A stretch of DNA of 64,000 bases. Source: Rosa chinensis. Lineage: Eukaryota; Streptophyta; Magnoliopsida; Rosales; Rosaceae. The stretch spans positions 85,908,398 to 85,972,397 of the forward strand of contig NC_037092.1 in assembly GCF_002994745.2 (NCBI RefSeq), read 5' to 3'. How positions within the stretch are numbered: position 1 is the first letter of the stretch; every line of letters starts with the position of its first letter. Of the stretch, positions 45,501 to 55,942 are shown piece after piece. The notes under the pieces were generated by a model. The model worked only from the letters and a program-made list of their open reading frames with translations. It was not told the DNA's origin and searched no databases. The position numbers were made by a program, and so were the translations under genes.

Positions 45501-47599
45501 ATTAATCCTGTGACAGAAAGGCAATATATACCTCTGTTTGTGATTTTTCCATATTCCAGTCTATGCATTAAAGGAATGTCGCCAATGTCATGTCAATAAG
45601 TTTCAAATAAAAGTAAGCATCTACATATCATTACACGAATCTGTAGCAAAGTAGCAATATCATATCATGAACGGAATTTTGGAAATCCATGAGTACTTAC
45701 AATTGTAGAAAAGTTCATAGCATAGCTAAATAACAATCGATGGGAATAGACTATAGAATAATGAGTACCTTTTGTGTGCCATAATACTGAACTATGTTCT
45801 CATGTTTACATTGACTCAGAAGTGCAATCTCCTGGAAGAAAACAAAAACAAAAACAGACAATGAGAAGAAGAGCATCTCAGCTAGGAACAAAAAACGAGG
45901 TAGACTCTACCGGTATACGATCACTGAGTCAATTACTTAATAGTTAATATCAGGGGCATGAAATTTCAGGACACAACATGAAATACAAGCCAATGTCACC
46001 TGTTCAAGTTGAGAAACTTTTCCTTGATCAAGCAAGGAAACTTCCTTGACAGCAATGAAGCATCCGCCACTGAAAGAGAGCAAGATCATATCAACAAAGA
46101 TCCTGAAAATATCAGAGCTAAAGAAAAGATGAAAACGTGGAACCACTGTTTTAATAAACATTATATGAGAAAATTTGTCAATATATAAGTGCATTGGAAA
46201 CAAAGAAAAGTTCACTTTAATACAGTTATAAATTTTTCATAAGGCCATAAGGGAACAAGGAGTTTATCCATGGAAGTAATGATACTGCAGAAGTTGCAAA
46301 AATAAAAGGAACAAGTGGATAGGCGTCCTCACTCCCCTATTAAAAGATAAGAGATACCACAATGGCTCAATAGTCTCATAACGAGCCTAGCTCGAGCATG
46401 GAAGGTTTCAACTTCCTCTTCACACTGAGCAGAGCTGGTCTTTTCATCACTATATCACCAAGTCCAATTGAATTTTGAAACAATTCACCCTAAAATACTG
46501 GTTATATCGCATCACGTATTAAAGTTACGGCCCTTCACAGGCATGGGTTTACCATTCAATCCACCTAATTCTAAATGTAGAGATAACTGTGAACTAGAGA
46601 AACGAGATCAATATACAATTGAACAAGTCCGACCTCAAGCAATGGAAGATAATGAATTTTAAGACATCTACAAGATTGAGCATTCACAATTAAGCTGCTA
46701 AAATGAGTTTTGAGCAGCACTTACTCAGAAATTCCTTCATACACAGACCCGAAGGAGCCGCAGCCGAGAAGATGACCCTTTTTCCAATTAGTAGAGATTG
46801 TAAACCCAATTTCAATAGGTTTTACTTGACGGCACACAAAATCCACAATTGTCTCCACAAGTTCTCTATCAGTCCTACAAGTAAGGAAGAAACAAGAGTC
46901 AAATAAATACAAAAGCTATGCGCATAACTTTTAGATATTGAAATAGATAATCTCATCATGATCGATACTTACTTATAATTCTTTGTCTGCCACCTGCAGA
47001 GACTGACTACATGGTTTGAAGCATCTTTCCAGCCCTTCATCTTGTCTGATGTGTGTCGCCCAGAGCTTTCATGCTCTTGGAAAGCTTTTTCGAAACTCGT
47101 CTTGCAGTACCGTACATCAACGTTTGCCACATTATAAAAAATTGGAAGAATTCTGTATTGGTTTTTCATGCACTCATAGATCTTTGTAAGTTCCTCCAAA
47201 CACCAAGTATAATGAACATAGCTTTTCGACATAACAACGATTGCAAACCTTGATTCTTCAATTGCCTCCACGAGAGAGGGAGAAATGGGGTGCTCTCGTT
47301 CAAGATGTTGATTCATTGAGAGTCCACTATGTTGCAGCCCATAGTATAAATGATCTGTAAAACTGTTTCGAGTATCTGCACCCAAGAAACTCAAATACAC
47401 GTCATACTTCCACTGACCAGCTGTTGATGATGGTTCAGCTGATGAAGGAAGAGATGCAGCAGTTTGTCGAGAGATTGCAGGTTCAATTTCAGTAGTGGCT
47501 TGCCTTGTTGCTTCAAAATCTCCAGTGTTGATTTCCGCAACGTGTTGTAGTTTACTGTACACAAATTCCACAGTAGCTTCGACAAGATCTTGCTCAGCC
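42579..47599 (-). CDS. TIR-MAPKKK fusion (TIR exon plus MEKK1-like kinase, 9 exons)
   Basis: Minus-strand exons are 47599-46973, 46874-46725, 46069-46000, 45831-45769, 45051-44894, 44673-44601, 44494-44435, 43015-42905 and 42794-42579 (stop). All have AG/GT borders and compatible phases; lengths plus two missing bases equal 510 codons. Order: linker ([10 protein letters not shown]), TIR ([32 protein letters not shown]), linker ([11 protein letters not shown]), kinase. The kinase is complete: [11 protein letters not shown], Lys in [62 protein letters not shown]. It is closest by memory to Arabidopsis MEKK1, a MAPKKK in immune signalling. There is no NB-ARC, LRR or WRKY. The TIR lacks the usual F.DD..L.RG stretch and has SFLG for SFRG. 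No ATG precedes the TIR, so the 5' exon is missing or beyond 64 kb. Confidence 0.82.
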
Positions 47600-47643
47600 C
47601 TACAAGGAAGAATTAAGGGTCAAATAATGGTCAGCTATTAAAA
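47600..47643 (-). other. Intron stub shared with the tandem-TIR gene
   Basis: CTACAAGGAAGAATTAAGGG and the next bases to about 47637 match the introns at 2213 and 2463. Upstream of the transposon (55877 onward) TTAATAAAATAAGG resembles the continuation TATTAATAAGAACAAG. The transposon therefore sits inside the intron preceding the first visible exon. Confidence 0.65.
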
Positions 47644-49023
47644 TGACAAAATACTGTTTACTCCCTATACTTATAAGGTCTCGACGTTTCAGTCCCTGAC
47701 GTTTCAATTTCACTTAAAAAGTCCCTGAACTTTCCAATTTCATCTAAAAAGTTCTTGCTGTCAATTTTCCGTTAAAAAATTTGTTATCTTGCTGACGTGA
47801 CACTATTTCAACAGTAAAATGACTATTTTACCCTTATTGACCCAAAAAAAAAAATTACTCTTTTTTTAACTCTTTTTTCTCTATTTTTTTAATTTGTTCT
47901 TTTTTATTCCTACTCTTTTTTTTAACTCTTTTTTCTCTATTTTTTGAATTTATTCTTTTTCATTCCTACTTTTTTTTTTAACTCTTTTTTCTCTATTTTT
48001 TTAATTTGTTCTTTTTTTTTCCTACTCTTTTTTCTCTCTTTTTTTTTTAACTCTCTTTTCTCTTTTTTTTTTTTAATTTGCTCTCTCTCTTTTTTTTTAA
48101 CCCTCTTTTCTTTTTCTTTTTTCCTACTCTTTTTTCTTTAACTCTTTTTTCTCTTTTAAAAAAAAAAAAAAACTTTTTTCCTCTTTTTTTTATTTGTTCT
48201 CTCTCTTTTGTTTTTTTTATTTTTTATTTCTTTCTCTTTTCTGTTTACCTCTTCTTCCTCTTCCTCCTCTCTGCTCTTCAGCCTTCTTTTCCTCCTCCCT
48301 AATCGCAGCTCCAGTTTTCGGCGAGCATCACCACCTCTCCTAATCACCATTGGCGTGCCCGCCGCTCCAAGCAAGTGCTGGCCATTCCACCATCCATCCA
48401 TCATCCCCGTCATGCCAGCAAGCATCACCACCTCTCCTAATCACCCTCTCCATACAGCGGTTCCAAACCAAATCGGAGCACACCCAAATCAAATCAATTC
48501 ATATTCCACCTCCCTTTCTTCGGTGCCAAAACAGTTCAAACATTTCTCTCTAAAGTTACGATCAGAAACAGCCAAATAGACCAAAACATGGAAACTCGCA
48601 GGAAAACTCAAATATCTTATCCTCTTCGAATCTCTATTGGCTCATCATCTCAGCAAACCAACACCAAAGAAACGTTATTGACGTCGAGAGAAAGCTTCTG
48701 ATATAGCTCCGACACCACGAAGGGGCCGGAATCTGAAGGGAAGAGAACCCGACCATTCCAGCTTCCAAGCGTGGCCGAAAACTGGAGCTGCGATCAGGGA
48801 GGAGGAAAATAAGGCCGAAGAGCAGAGAGGAGGAAGAGGAAGAAAAGGTAAATAGAAAAGAGAAAGAAATATATATATATATATATATTAAAAAAAAAAA
48901 AGAGAACAAATTAAAAAAAAAAAGAGAGAAAAGAGTGTTAAAAAAAAAAAAGAGAACAAATAAAAAAAAAGAGAAAAGAGAGTTAAAAAAAGAGAGAAAA
49001 AAGAGTAGGAAAAAAAAGAGAAC

Positions 49024-49242
49024 TGTTCAAGGAAAACCTAATTTGTGTTTAGCCCAAACTCTAGATTACTTGACCTAGTGGTAATAGGATTTAATTAGAA
49101 GGATCTAGAATCCTAATCAATGTAGAATTACTTTCCTTGTATGATTGAGATTCTATGCATTGTAATCCTCTATATAAAGAGGCCCCTATTATCAATGAGA
49201 ATACAGCAGCAAATTCCTCTCAAATTCAGTTTCTCTACAACA
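49024..49242 (+). repeat. 5' LTR of Copia element 1
   Basis: This copy is 217/219 identical to 55189-55407 by direct comparison. It contains a promoter TATA box at 49171-49177 (CTCTATATAAAGAGG). CGTTATCAGCACGAAG just after the LTR is the likely primer-binding region. Confidence 0.95.
49171..49177 (+). promoter_or_regulatory. TATA box in the Copia LTR
   Basis: TATATAA within CCTCTATATAAAGAGGCCCC. The same motif occurs at 55336-55342 and in the related LTR at 58272-58278. Confidence 0.7.
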
Positions 49243-50304
49243 CGTTATCAGCACGAAGCCCTAACCCTGAAGCCCTAAATTCGTAGCTTTCAAATCCCAA
49301 AAATCACCGCCGCCCACCTTGAAGATCTCAACTCCAACAGTCCAGAACCGGCGGCCCCACCACCAGAACCTGCCGGCAAACCACCGAACCGGCCACCGGA
49401 AGAAGCAATAGTTCTCCTGCCCGGTTCAAAGCATTCTTCACCACCTCCTGCAGCCATACTCGACCCCCTGCAGCATCTCCACCCCAGAAAACCGGAACCG
49501 GAAAATCCCCCACCGGAACCGGCCTAGAACCATCCGAACCGGCCACCAGAAAAGGCTGAAACCGAACCGGCAGAAAGAAAAGAAAAAAAAAAAAAAAAGG
49601 AAGGAACTAGCAGCCGAGCCCAAGCCGCAGCCTGAGGCCCAGCAGCTGAACCATCTGACGTCATCCTTGCGTCATCTGCCACGCCAGTGCCACGTCAGCA
49701 TCAGTCATCTGCCACGTCAACCTCCAGTCAGCTGCCACGTCAGCATCAGTGCCACGTCAGCAATCTGGTCAACACCGGTCAACCACCGCCGGCAACTTTT
49801 CCGGCCGACTTCCGGTGACTTTTCCGGCCACTTTCCGGCGACTTTTCCGGTCAGCTACAGTAACTTCCGGCAGCTACAGTACTTTCCGGCGACGACTTTT
49901 CCGGCCATCTTTTAAGGTATTTTTTTATTAAACGTTCCCGTTTTTTTAGAGTTTTAAAATTGAATTTCTCTTCTTTTTCGGGGACTTCCAACATCCCTTC
50001 TTCTACCCCCCTTTCTTCTTTATAGGGGAGACTAATAGCCGAACTGTGGGGGTTCGTGCTCACTCCAAGCTTGGAGCTTGTAGAGTCCTCCAAACTTAGA
50101 GTTTGTTGAGAAGAAAACGATCGACCACATACATCGTTGTTTCGATCTAATCCAAACCCCTCTTGGAATCGGATTTTCTTGGAAGCGACTACGCTCAGAA
50201 AATTCCTAATTTCTTGGAAGCGACTACGCTCAGAAATTTAACTGTTTTTCGTGGTAGCCTTTTTTCGCTCCGAAACTAACCCTAATCTTGTGTTGTTTTT
50301 CAGG

Positions 50305-51387
50305 ATGAATTACTTGAACAAGTTGAACTTTGTTCCACTCGAGACAACTGGCGCAGGATACCATAGGTGGGTCCGAGATGTGCGCCAACATCTTAAGGCT
50401 GATGGACTTCTGGAAGCCATCCAAGAGCCTAGTCAGAACGTGCTCTCCATTGAGTAAGCTACTGCTTTTGAAGCAAAACAAGCTAAAGACATAATTCTCA
50501 TGACAAGGCACATGAATGACGCGCTCCAAAATGAATACCTCAATGAGGAAGACCCAAGAAAGCTATGGGTAGAACTTGAGCAGCGATTTGGCAACGTTCG
50601 TGACTCCCTGCTTCCTGATTTAGAAGTGCGATGGCATAGCCTCCGCTTTTGTGATTTCAAGTCTGTGCTTGATTATAACTCGGAAGCTCTTCGTATCAAG
50701 TCTCTGATGGAGTTTTGTGGCCAAGCCATAACTGATACGATGTTGATCGAGAAGACTCTCTCTACCTTCCTCGTCTCTGCACTGATGATTTCCAAGAATT
50801 ATCGGATTGATGTAAATGCAGGACGCATCACAAGGTTTCATGAGCTCATTGGCGCCATGAACGTAGCTGAAAAGCACGACAATATTCTTGTGAAGAACTA
50901 TAATGCTAGACCCGTGGGAACTAAGCCTATTCCGGAGTCTAACTATAGTCGCGCCCCCAATGGAGGACGCAAGGAGCGAAACCCTAGGGACAATTCTGGA
51001 CATTCTGGTCCATATGTTCGCCCTAAAGAGGAAGGAAATCGCCGAGAGAGGCGTGCACGGAACCGTGGAGGTCAACGTGTGAAGAGAGAGAGAGGCGGAG
51101 CCTCCGACCATGGTGGTAACGCCACCAAGAGCATAGGTCGTCCAAATCGCGCCCCAATGGCCCCTCGATCAAGGAAGCCTGACCATAATGATGTTTGTTT
51201 TCGATGTGGATCAACTGAACATTGGGCCAAAACATGTACCGCACCCCAGAATGTTGCAAACGCATACAAGACGTATCGTGAAGCAAGGGAAGCGAATTAC
51301 ATGGCACAAGAAGATCAAGATGGCGATCTAGATCTAAGGGTGGAAGACTACAAGGATCAAGACCCAGAAACTGGCGATTTTGATTAA
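50305..51387 (+). pseudogene. Copia element 1 gag, one nonsense codon
   Basis: ATG 50305 (MNYLNKLNFVPLETTGAGYH) opens a gag frame of 361 codons broken only by TAA at 50455-50457, where the sister element has CAA. The UBN2/retrotransposon gag region follows (LWVELEQRFGNVRDSLLPDL, WHSLRFCDFKSVLDYNSEAL). A basic Arg/Gly-rich stretch and a CCHC zinc knuckle (CFRCGSTEHWAKTC, about 51197-51238) bind RNA in active elements. It stops at 51387. Confidence 0.85.
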
Positions 51388-51499
51388 GTCTTTTTATTTT
51401 CCAAGAGATGTAGGCGATTGCTATGTTACTTTTTATTGGATTAGATTTTCTTTGATCATAGAAACAATGATGTACTCCGTTGGCTTATGAATAAAATTT

Positions 51500-54400
51500 C
51501 GAGTTCTTTTCATTATGACTCAATTTTGATTCTAAGCATATTACTTTGTGACTACGATGGCTAGGCCATCAATATTAATTCAAGGACATGGAATAGCCCA
51601 AGTTCCCCTTGCCAAAAGGCACCTTGATTATTGTCGCAAAAGCTCTCTACGCTCATAGGGAAAATCACACCTATGAATAGCCAACGAATTCCATGCGAAA
51701 ATGCATGTAGAGAACGGAAATAAGTTCCTTTGCATTACCTCTAATGATTGCGAACAAAGGCGCATCTTATAGAAGTTTATGTGTCGCTCTAGTGGACTTT
51801 ATGTCACTATTCGAGCTATTAAATCCAATAAAGTTATGAGAGAAGATCTCTTGGATTTATACACATATTGGCTTTGTCACGACAGGATAGATCATCCTAG
51901 TCATGATATGATGATCCGTCTACAAAAGACTTCACATGGACATCATTTCTTTCGAGCAAAACGAAGCATGAATCAAAAGTTGATTCTTAGACTAAGTGTG
52001 ACCGACGCTGCTGCCTAGGGCACCGCCTCCGTCCACCACCAGCCTAGGGCTGGCGTAGTCCCTATCCATGACTCCATGGATGGCGTCCATCATGGTGATG
52101 GCGCCCTAGGTGATGCTGCAATCACCAACTTGCTTCACATAGCGTTTCGAACGCTCAGGCCTAACCAAAATACTCAATGGTTGCTTTTAAGGCCTCTCGC
52201 TCGTTTTACTAAGCCTTTTCCTTAGGGAAATTAGGACTGAGACCGTCCTATGCAAAGGATATGACAATCCTCATTCTGTTCTTACAAATAATCCGTAAGG
52301 ATTTTGTGGATTGATTCAACCAACTTGCGGACGTTTAAATATCTCATGATGTTGGTTGACACGCAAACACACTGGTCACGTGTTGTGCCATTGTCCACCT
52401 ATAAATGATGCTTACGCTACACTCCTAGCACATATCATACAACAACGGGCTCATTCCCCGAATCATCCTATTTAGTCAATTGGATTTGACTATGCTAGAG
52501 AGTTTACATCGAAAGACTTTCGATGGATATTGCAATGGGCTTGATGTTGGACATCACATTCCCATGTACACACCCAATTGGTCTCTCGGACACGACTACG
52601 ATGGTAGTCCGAACATTGGTAATGTGCACCAATCTTCTTACATCCGCTTGGGGTGATGCAATATCGCATGCAGCTATGCTAATTCGTCTATGACCTACCG
52701 CCACTCAATGTACCTCTGCGTTACAGCTAGTGACTGGGTACACGTATTTTGTACTTACGCACATTTGAGTGAGCCATTTATGTGCCAATTGCGCCGCCAC
52801 AGCGCTCTATGATGGGTCCTTACTGACGAATGGGCAACTACGTTGGCTTTGAGACCCCAACAATCGTCTGCCACTTAATGCCCTTGCAAAGCGATCTCTT
52901 TACCGCTAGATTTGCGGGTTGTCACTTTGATGAGACAGTCTTCCCGTCGTTAGGGGGAGATAAGAACACGAATGTTCAACAGGAACGACAGAAATTGTCG
53001 TAGTCTGTCCCCACTATGTCTCATCTTGATCCCTATTAAAGTGACGAGATCACACAAATATGCTGCAAACATGCCTGCAAGGAAGGACGTCCCTACGAGA
53101 GGACGTAGCGCCACCCTACGCGGAGGTAGGCATGGCGCCAATGCCAAAGAGAGTGGCACTCTGGCGTTACAGGCCATGGCCCCAGCTAGGATGTGTGGGA
53201 GGCCCGTGGGTTCGAAGGATACTTTGGCACATTCCAATCCTTTGATCATCAAGACTCAAAATCCGTCTCATGAGTATCTTCCGGGTTATGGTTATCGTTG
53301 GGGGACGCCTCAACGTCAGAACCTATTCCTGAGAATATAGAGCTCTATGAAACTTACACTAGTGTACATGAGACGTGGGATAGAAACTCCATCATAATTG
53401 ATGATGTAGTTGCGTATTTCGTTGCGCATGAGTTCGTTGAGTCAGATGATATCGAACCACGCTCCGTTGATGAATGAATGCCAACGTAGAGAGTCTTTGG
53501 CCTAAATGGAAAGATGCGTTCCAGGTTAAGATGGATTCTCTAACGAAGAGGATGGTTTTCGAGCTAGAGATGCCAACACCTCCTAACATAGAACCTGTTG
53601 ACTAATGGGTCTTCGTTAGAAAGCGTAGTGAGAAAAAGAGATGGTAATCTCGCAAGGCTTCTCACAAAACGCCCTGGAATCGACTACGATGAGACATATT
53701 CTCTCTTAATGGATGTCATTGCACTCCACTATCTTGTCAGTTTGGTAGTTTCCGAATAACTGAACATGCAGCTTACAAATGTGGTCACTACGTATCTCTA
53801 TAGGGATCTAGATACGGAATATACATGAAGGTTCATGGCGAACTTCATTTACCCAAGTCAAGAGGTTCTAGACCACGGAGCGCGTTTACAATAAGGTTGA
53901 AACGCTCACTAAAGTGACTACTTGATTGGGAAGGGATATGCCCACGCGTTTCTATAACAAGTTTCGGATTCTATCGCGGTTCATGTTGGACATGATCTTC
54001 ATTAGAAGCCTTTAAAGAGTCAAGGGAAACCGCTGAACACTTGAAATCCGTAGTTTGAGATGAAGGATTTTGGGAGAACACGATTATGTCTCGGTTTAGA
54101 ACTTGAGCATCGTGTCGATAGATGCTTAGGCATTTTTGACAAAGTCAAGCCCTCAAGCACCCCCATGATCGTCCGTAGTCTTGATCCTGAAAAGGATCCT
54201 CTTCGTCAAAAGGATGATGACGAAGATGTGCTAGAGGCAGAAGTGCCTTACTTAGTACAATAGGCGCATTATTGTACTTATCTCAATGCACAAGACCGGA
54301 CATCTCATATGTTGTGAACTTGTTAGCTAGATATAGCTCTGCGCCAACGCGACGCTATTGGATTGGTGTAAAAGATATCTTTCGATACTTGAGATGTATG

Positions 54401-54960
54401 AATGATATGGGCTTGTTCTATCCCTATAGAGAGATGATGGATTCGGACCCATCACACACCAGAAACGCCGCCAACTCTGGCCTGCGTTCTCTATTCCCAT
54501 CCCAAAACGACATGTGTTTTGGAAGGTTTTGCTGATGTTGGGTATCTCTCTGACCCACACAATAGTCATTCCCAATCCGGTTAAGTGTTCACCATGGGAA
54601 AAGACCGTGACATCTTGGAGGTCTACATAATAGACCCTAGTCGCTATATCTTCGAACAATGCAAAGATCATTGCTCTTCACGAAGTGGTTCGTGAATGTA
54701 TATAGATTGGATCCATAATTACGCATATTCGAACAATTGTGGTTTGAAGTCTACCACAGATGAGCCTACGAGCATTTAGGATAATGCTACTTGTTTTGAA
54801 CAAATGAGGCTAGGCTACATCAAAAGCGACAACACCAAGCATAATCAGCAACAACAAACACTCCTCGAGATCAAAGTGAACTAGGTTCGATCTGATGACA
54901 GTGAGGCAGACTTGTTTACTAAGTCATTGCCCAAATTCCACGTTCGAGAAACATATGGCA
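51500..54960 (+). pseudogene. Copia element 1 pol, heavily decayed
   Basis: Recognisable pieces in shifting frames: an integrase-side block (GFETPTIVCHLMPLQSDLFT near 52850), TSVHETWDRNSIIIDDVVA near 53360, RPGIDYDETYS near 53670, the RT-RNase H connection KVKPSSTPMIVRSLDPEKD near 54150, and YLSQCTRPDISYVVNLLARY near 54280. The RT catalytic box region near 53985 (VHV.HDLH) is disrupted by a small deletion. GAATGAATG near 53474 carries a 4-bp duplication that shifts the frame. No protein can be made from it. Confidence 0.8.
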
Positions 54961-55179
54961 AGAATTGGCTTGCGGAAATTATCTGAACTCCCATGATCGT
55001 AGTCATCAGGGGGAGGCGCAGGCATCAGGGGGAGATGTCTACATGTTCACCTCGAAACGTGAAGGGTGTGTTGTGCTCTTTTTCCCCTTCGACCGAGGTT
55101 ATTTTTGTCCCACTGGGTTTTTGTTACTCGGCAAGGTTTTTAATGAAGCAATGAGAGAAGCACCGCGTTTGGGAAACAC

Positions 55180-55188
55180 AAGGGGGAG
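55180..55188 (+). other. Polypurine tract of Copia element 1
   Basis: AAGGGGGAG directly precedes the 3' LTR. Confidence 0.75.
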
Positions 55189-55407
55189 TGTTCAAGGAAA
55201 ACCTAATTTGTGTTTAGCCCAAACTCTAGGTTACTTGACCTAGTGGTAATAGGACTTAATTAGAAGGATCTAGAATCCTAATCAATGTAGAATTACTTTC
55301 CTTGTATGATTGAGATTCTATGCATTGTAATCCTCTATATAAAGAGGCCCCTATTATCAATGAGAATACAGCAGCAAATTCCTCTCAAATTCAGTTTCTC
55401 TACAACA
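55189..55407 (+). repeat. 3' LTR of Copia element 1
   Basis: It pairs with 49024-49242; TSD AGAAC follows at 55408-55412. Confidence 0.95.
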
Positions 55408-55942
55408 AGAACAAATTAAAAAAATAGAGAAAAAAGAGTTAACAAAAAGTAGGAATAAAAAAGAACCAATTAAAAAAATAAAGAAAAAAGAGTAGAAAAA
55501 AAAAAGAAGAGAACAAATTAAAAAAATAGAGAAAAAAGAGTTAAAAAAAGTAGGAATAAAAAAGAACAAATTAAAAAAATAGAGAAAAAAGAGTTAAAAA
55601 AAATTAGGAATAAAAAAGAACAAATTAAAAAAATAGAGAAAAAAGAGTTAATAAAGAGAAAAGAGAGTAATTTTTTTTGTCAGTAAGGGTAAAATAGTCA
55701 TTTTACTGTTGAAATAGTGTCACGTCAGCAATATAACAGACTTTTTAACGGAAAATTGACGGCAGGGACTTTTTAGGTGAAATTGGAAAGTTCAGGGACT
55801 TTTTAGGTAAAATTAAAACGTCAGGGACTGAAACGTTGAGACCCTATAAGTATAGGGAGTAAACAGTATTTTGTCCTTAATAAAATAAGGGGTCTGACTC
55901 TTCTAAAGTGAGAAATCTGTGAATTTACTTTAATTTCTTAAA

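Larger units (their letters stand above)
49024..55407 (+). mobile_element. Ty1/Copia retrotransposon, full-length but coding-defective
   Basis: LTRs of 219 bp (49024-49242 and 55189-55407) begin TGTTCAAGG, end CTACAACA, and are flanked by TSD AGAAC (49019-49023 and 55408-55412). The order gag, (protease not recognised), integrase remnant, RT and RNase H remnants is Copia. The two LTRs differ at only two positions, which indicates recent insertion, yet gag has a stop and pol has many stops and frameshifts. Confidence 0.93.
47644..55876. mobile_element. Mutator-like inverted-repeat element, split by a Copia insertion
   Basis: Bases 47644-47850 (TGACAAAATACTGTTTACTC and onward) are the reverse complement of 55675-55876. 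Longer CT/GA-rich arms (47870-48340 against 48770-49018 and 55413-55670) pair as well, so the element is a large foldback. The flanks CTATTAAAA (47635-47643) and TTAATAAAA (55877-55885) agree at 7 of 9 bases, a possible decayed 9-bp TSD. Without the Copia element it is about 1.84 kb. Low-complexity frames (poly-Phe/Ser) are not genes. Confidence 0.75.

Noticed and set aside
46969..47571. Start of the fusion gene at 47571
   Set aside because: The codon there is GTG, not ATG. The frame continues upstream into a linker behind a splice acceptor, so the exon is internal.
47944..48579. Phe/Ser-rich frames that look like membrane proteins
   Set aside because: They are low-complexity CT-rich arms of a Mutator-like element.
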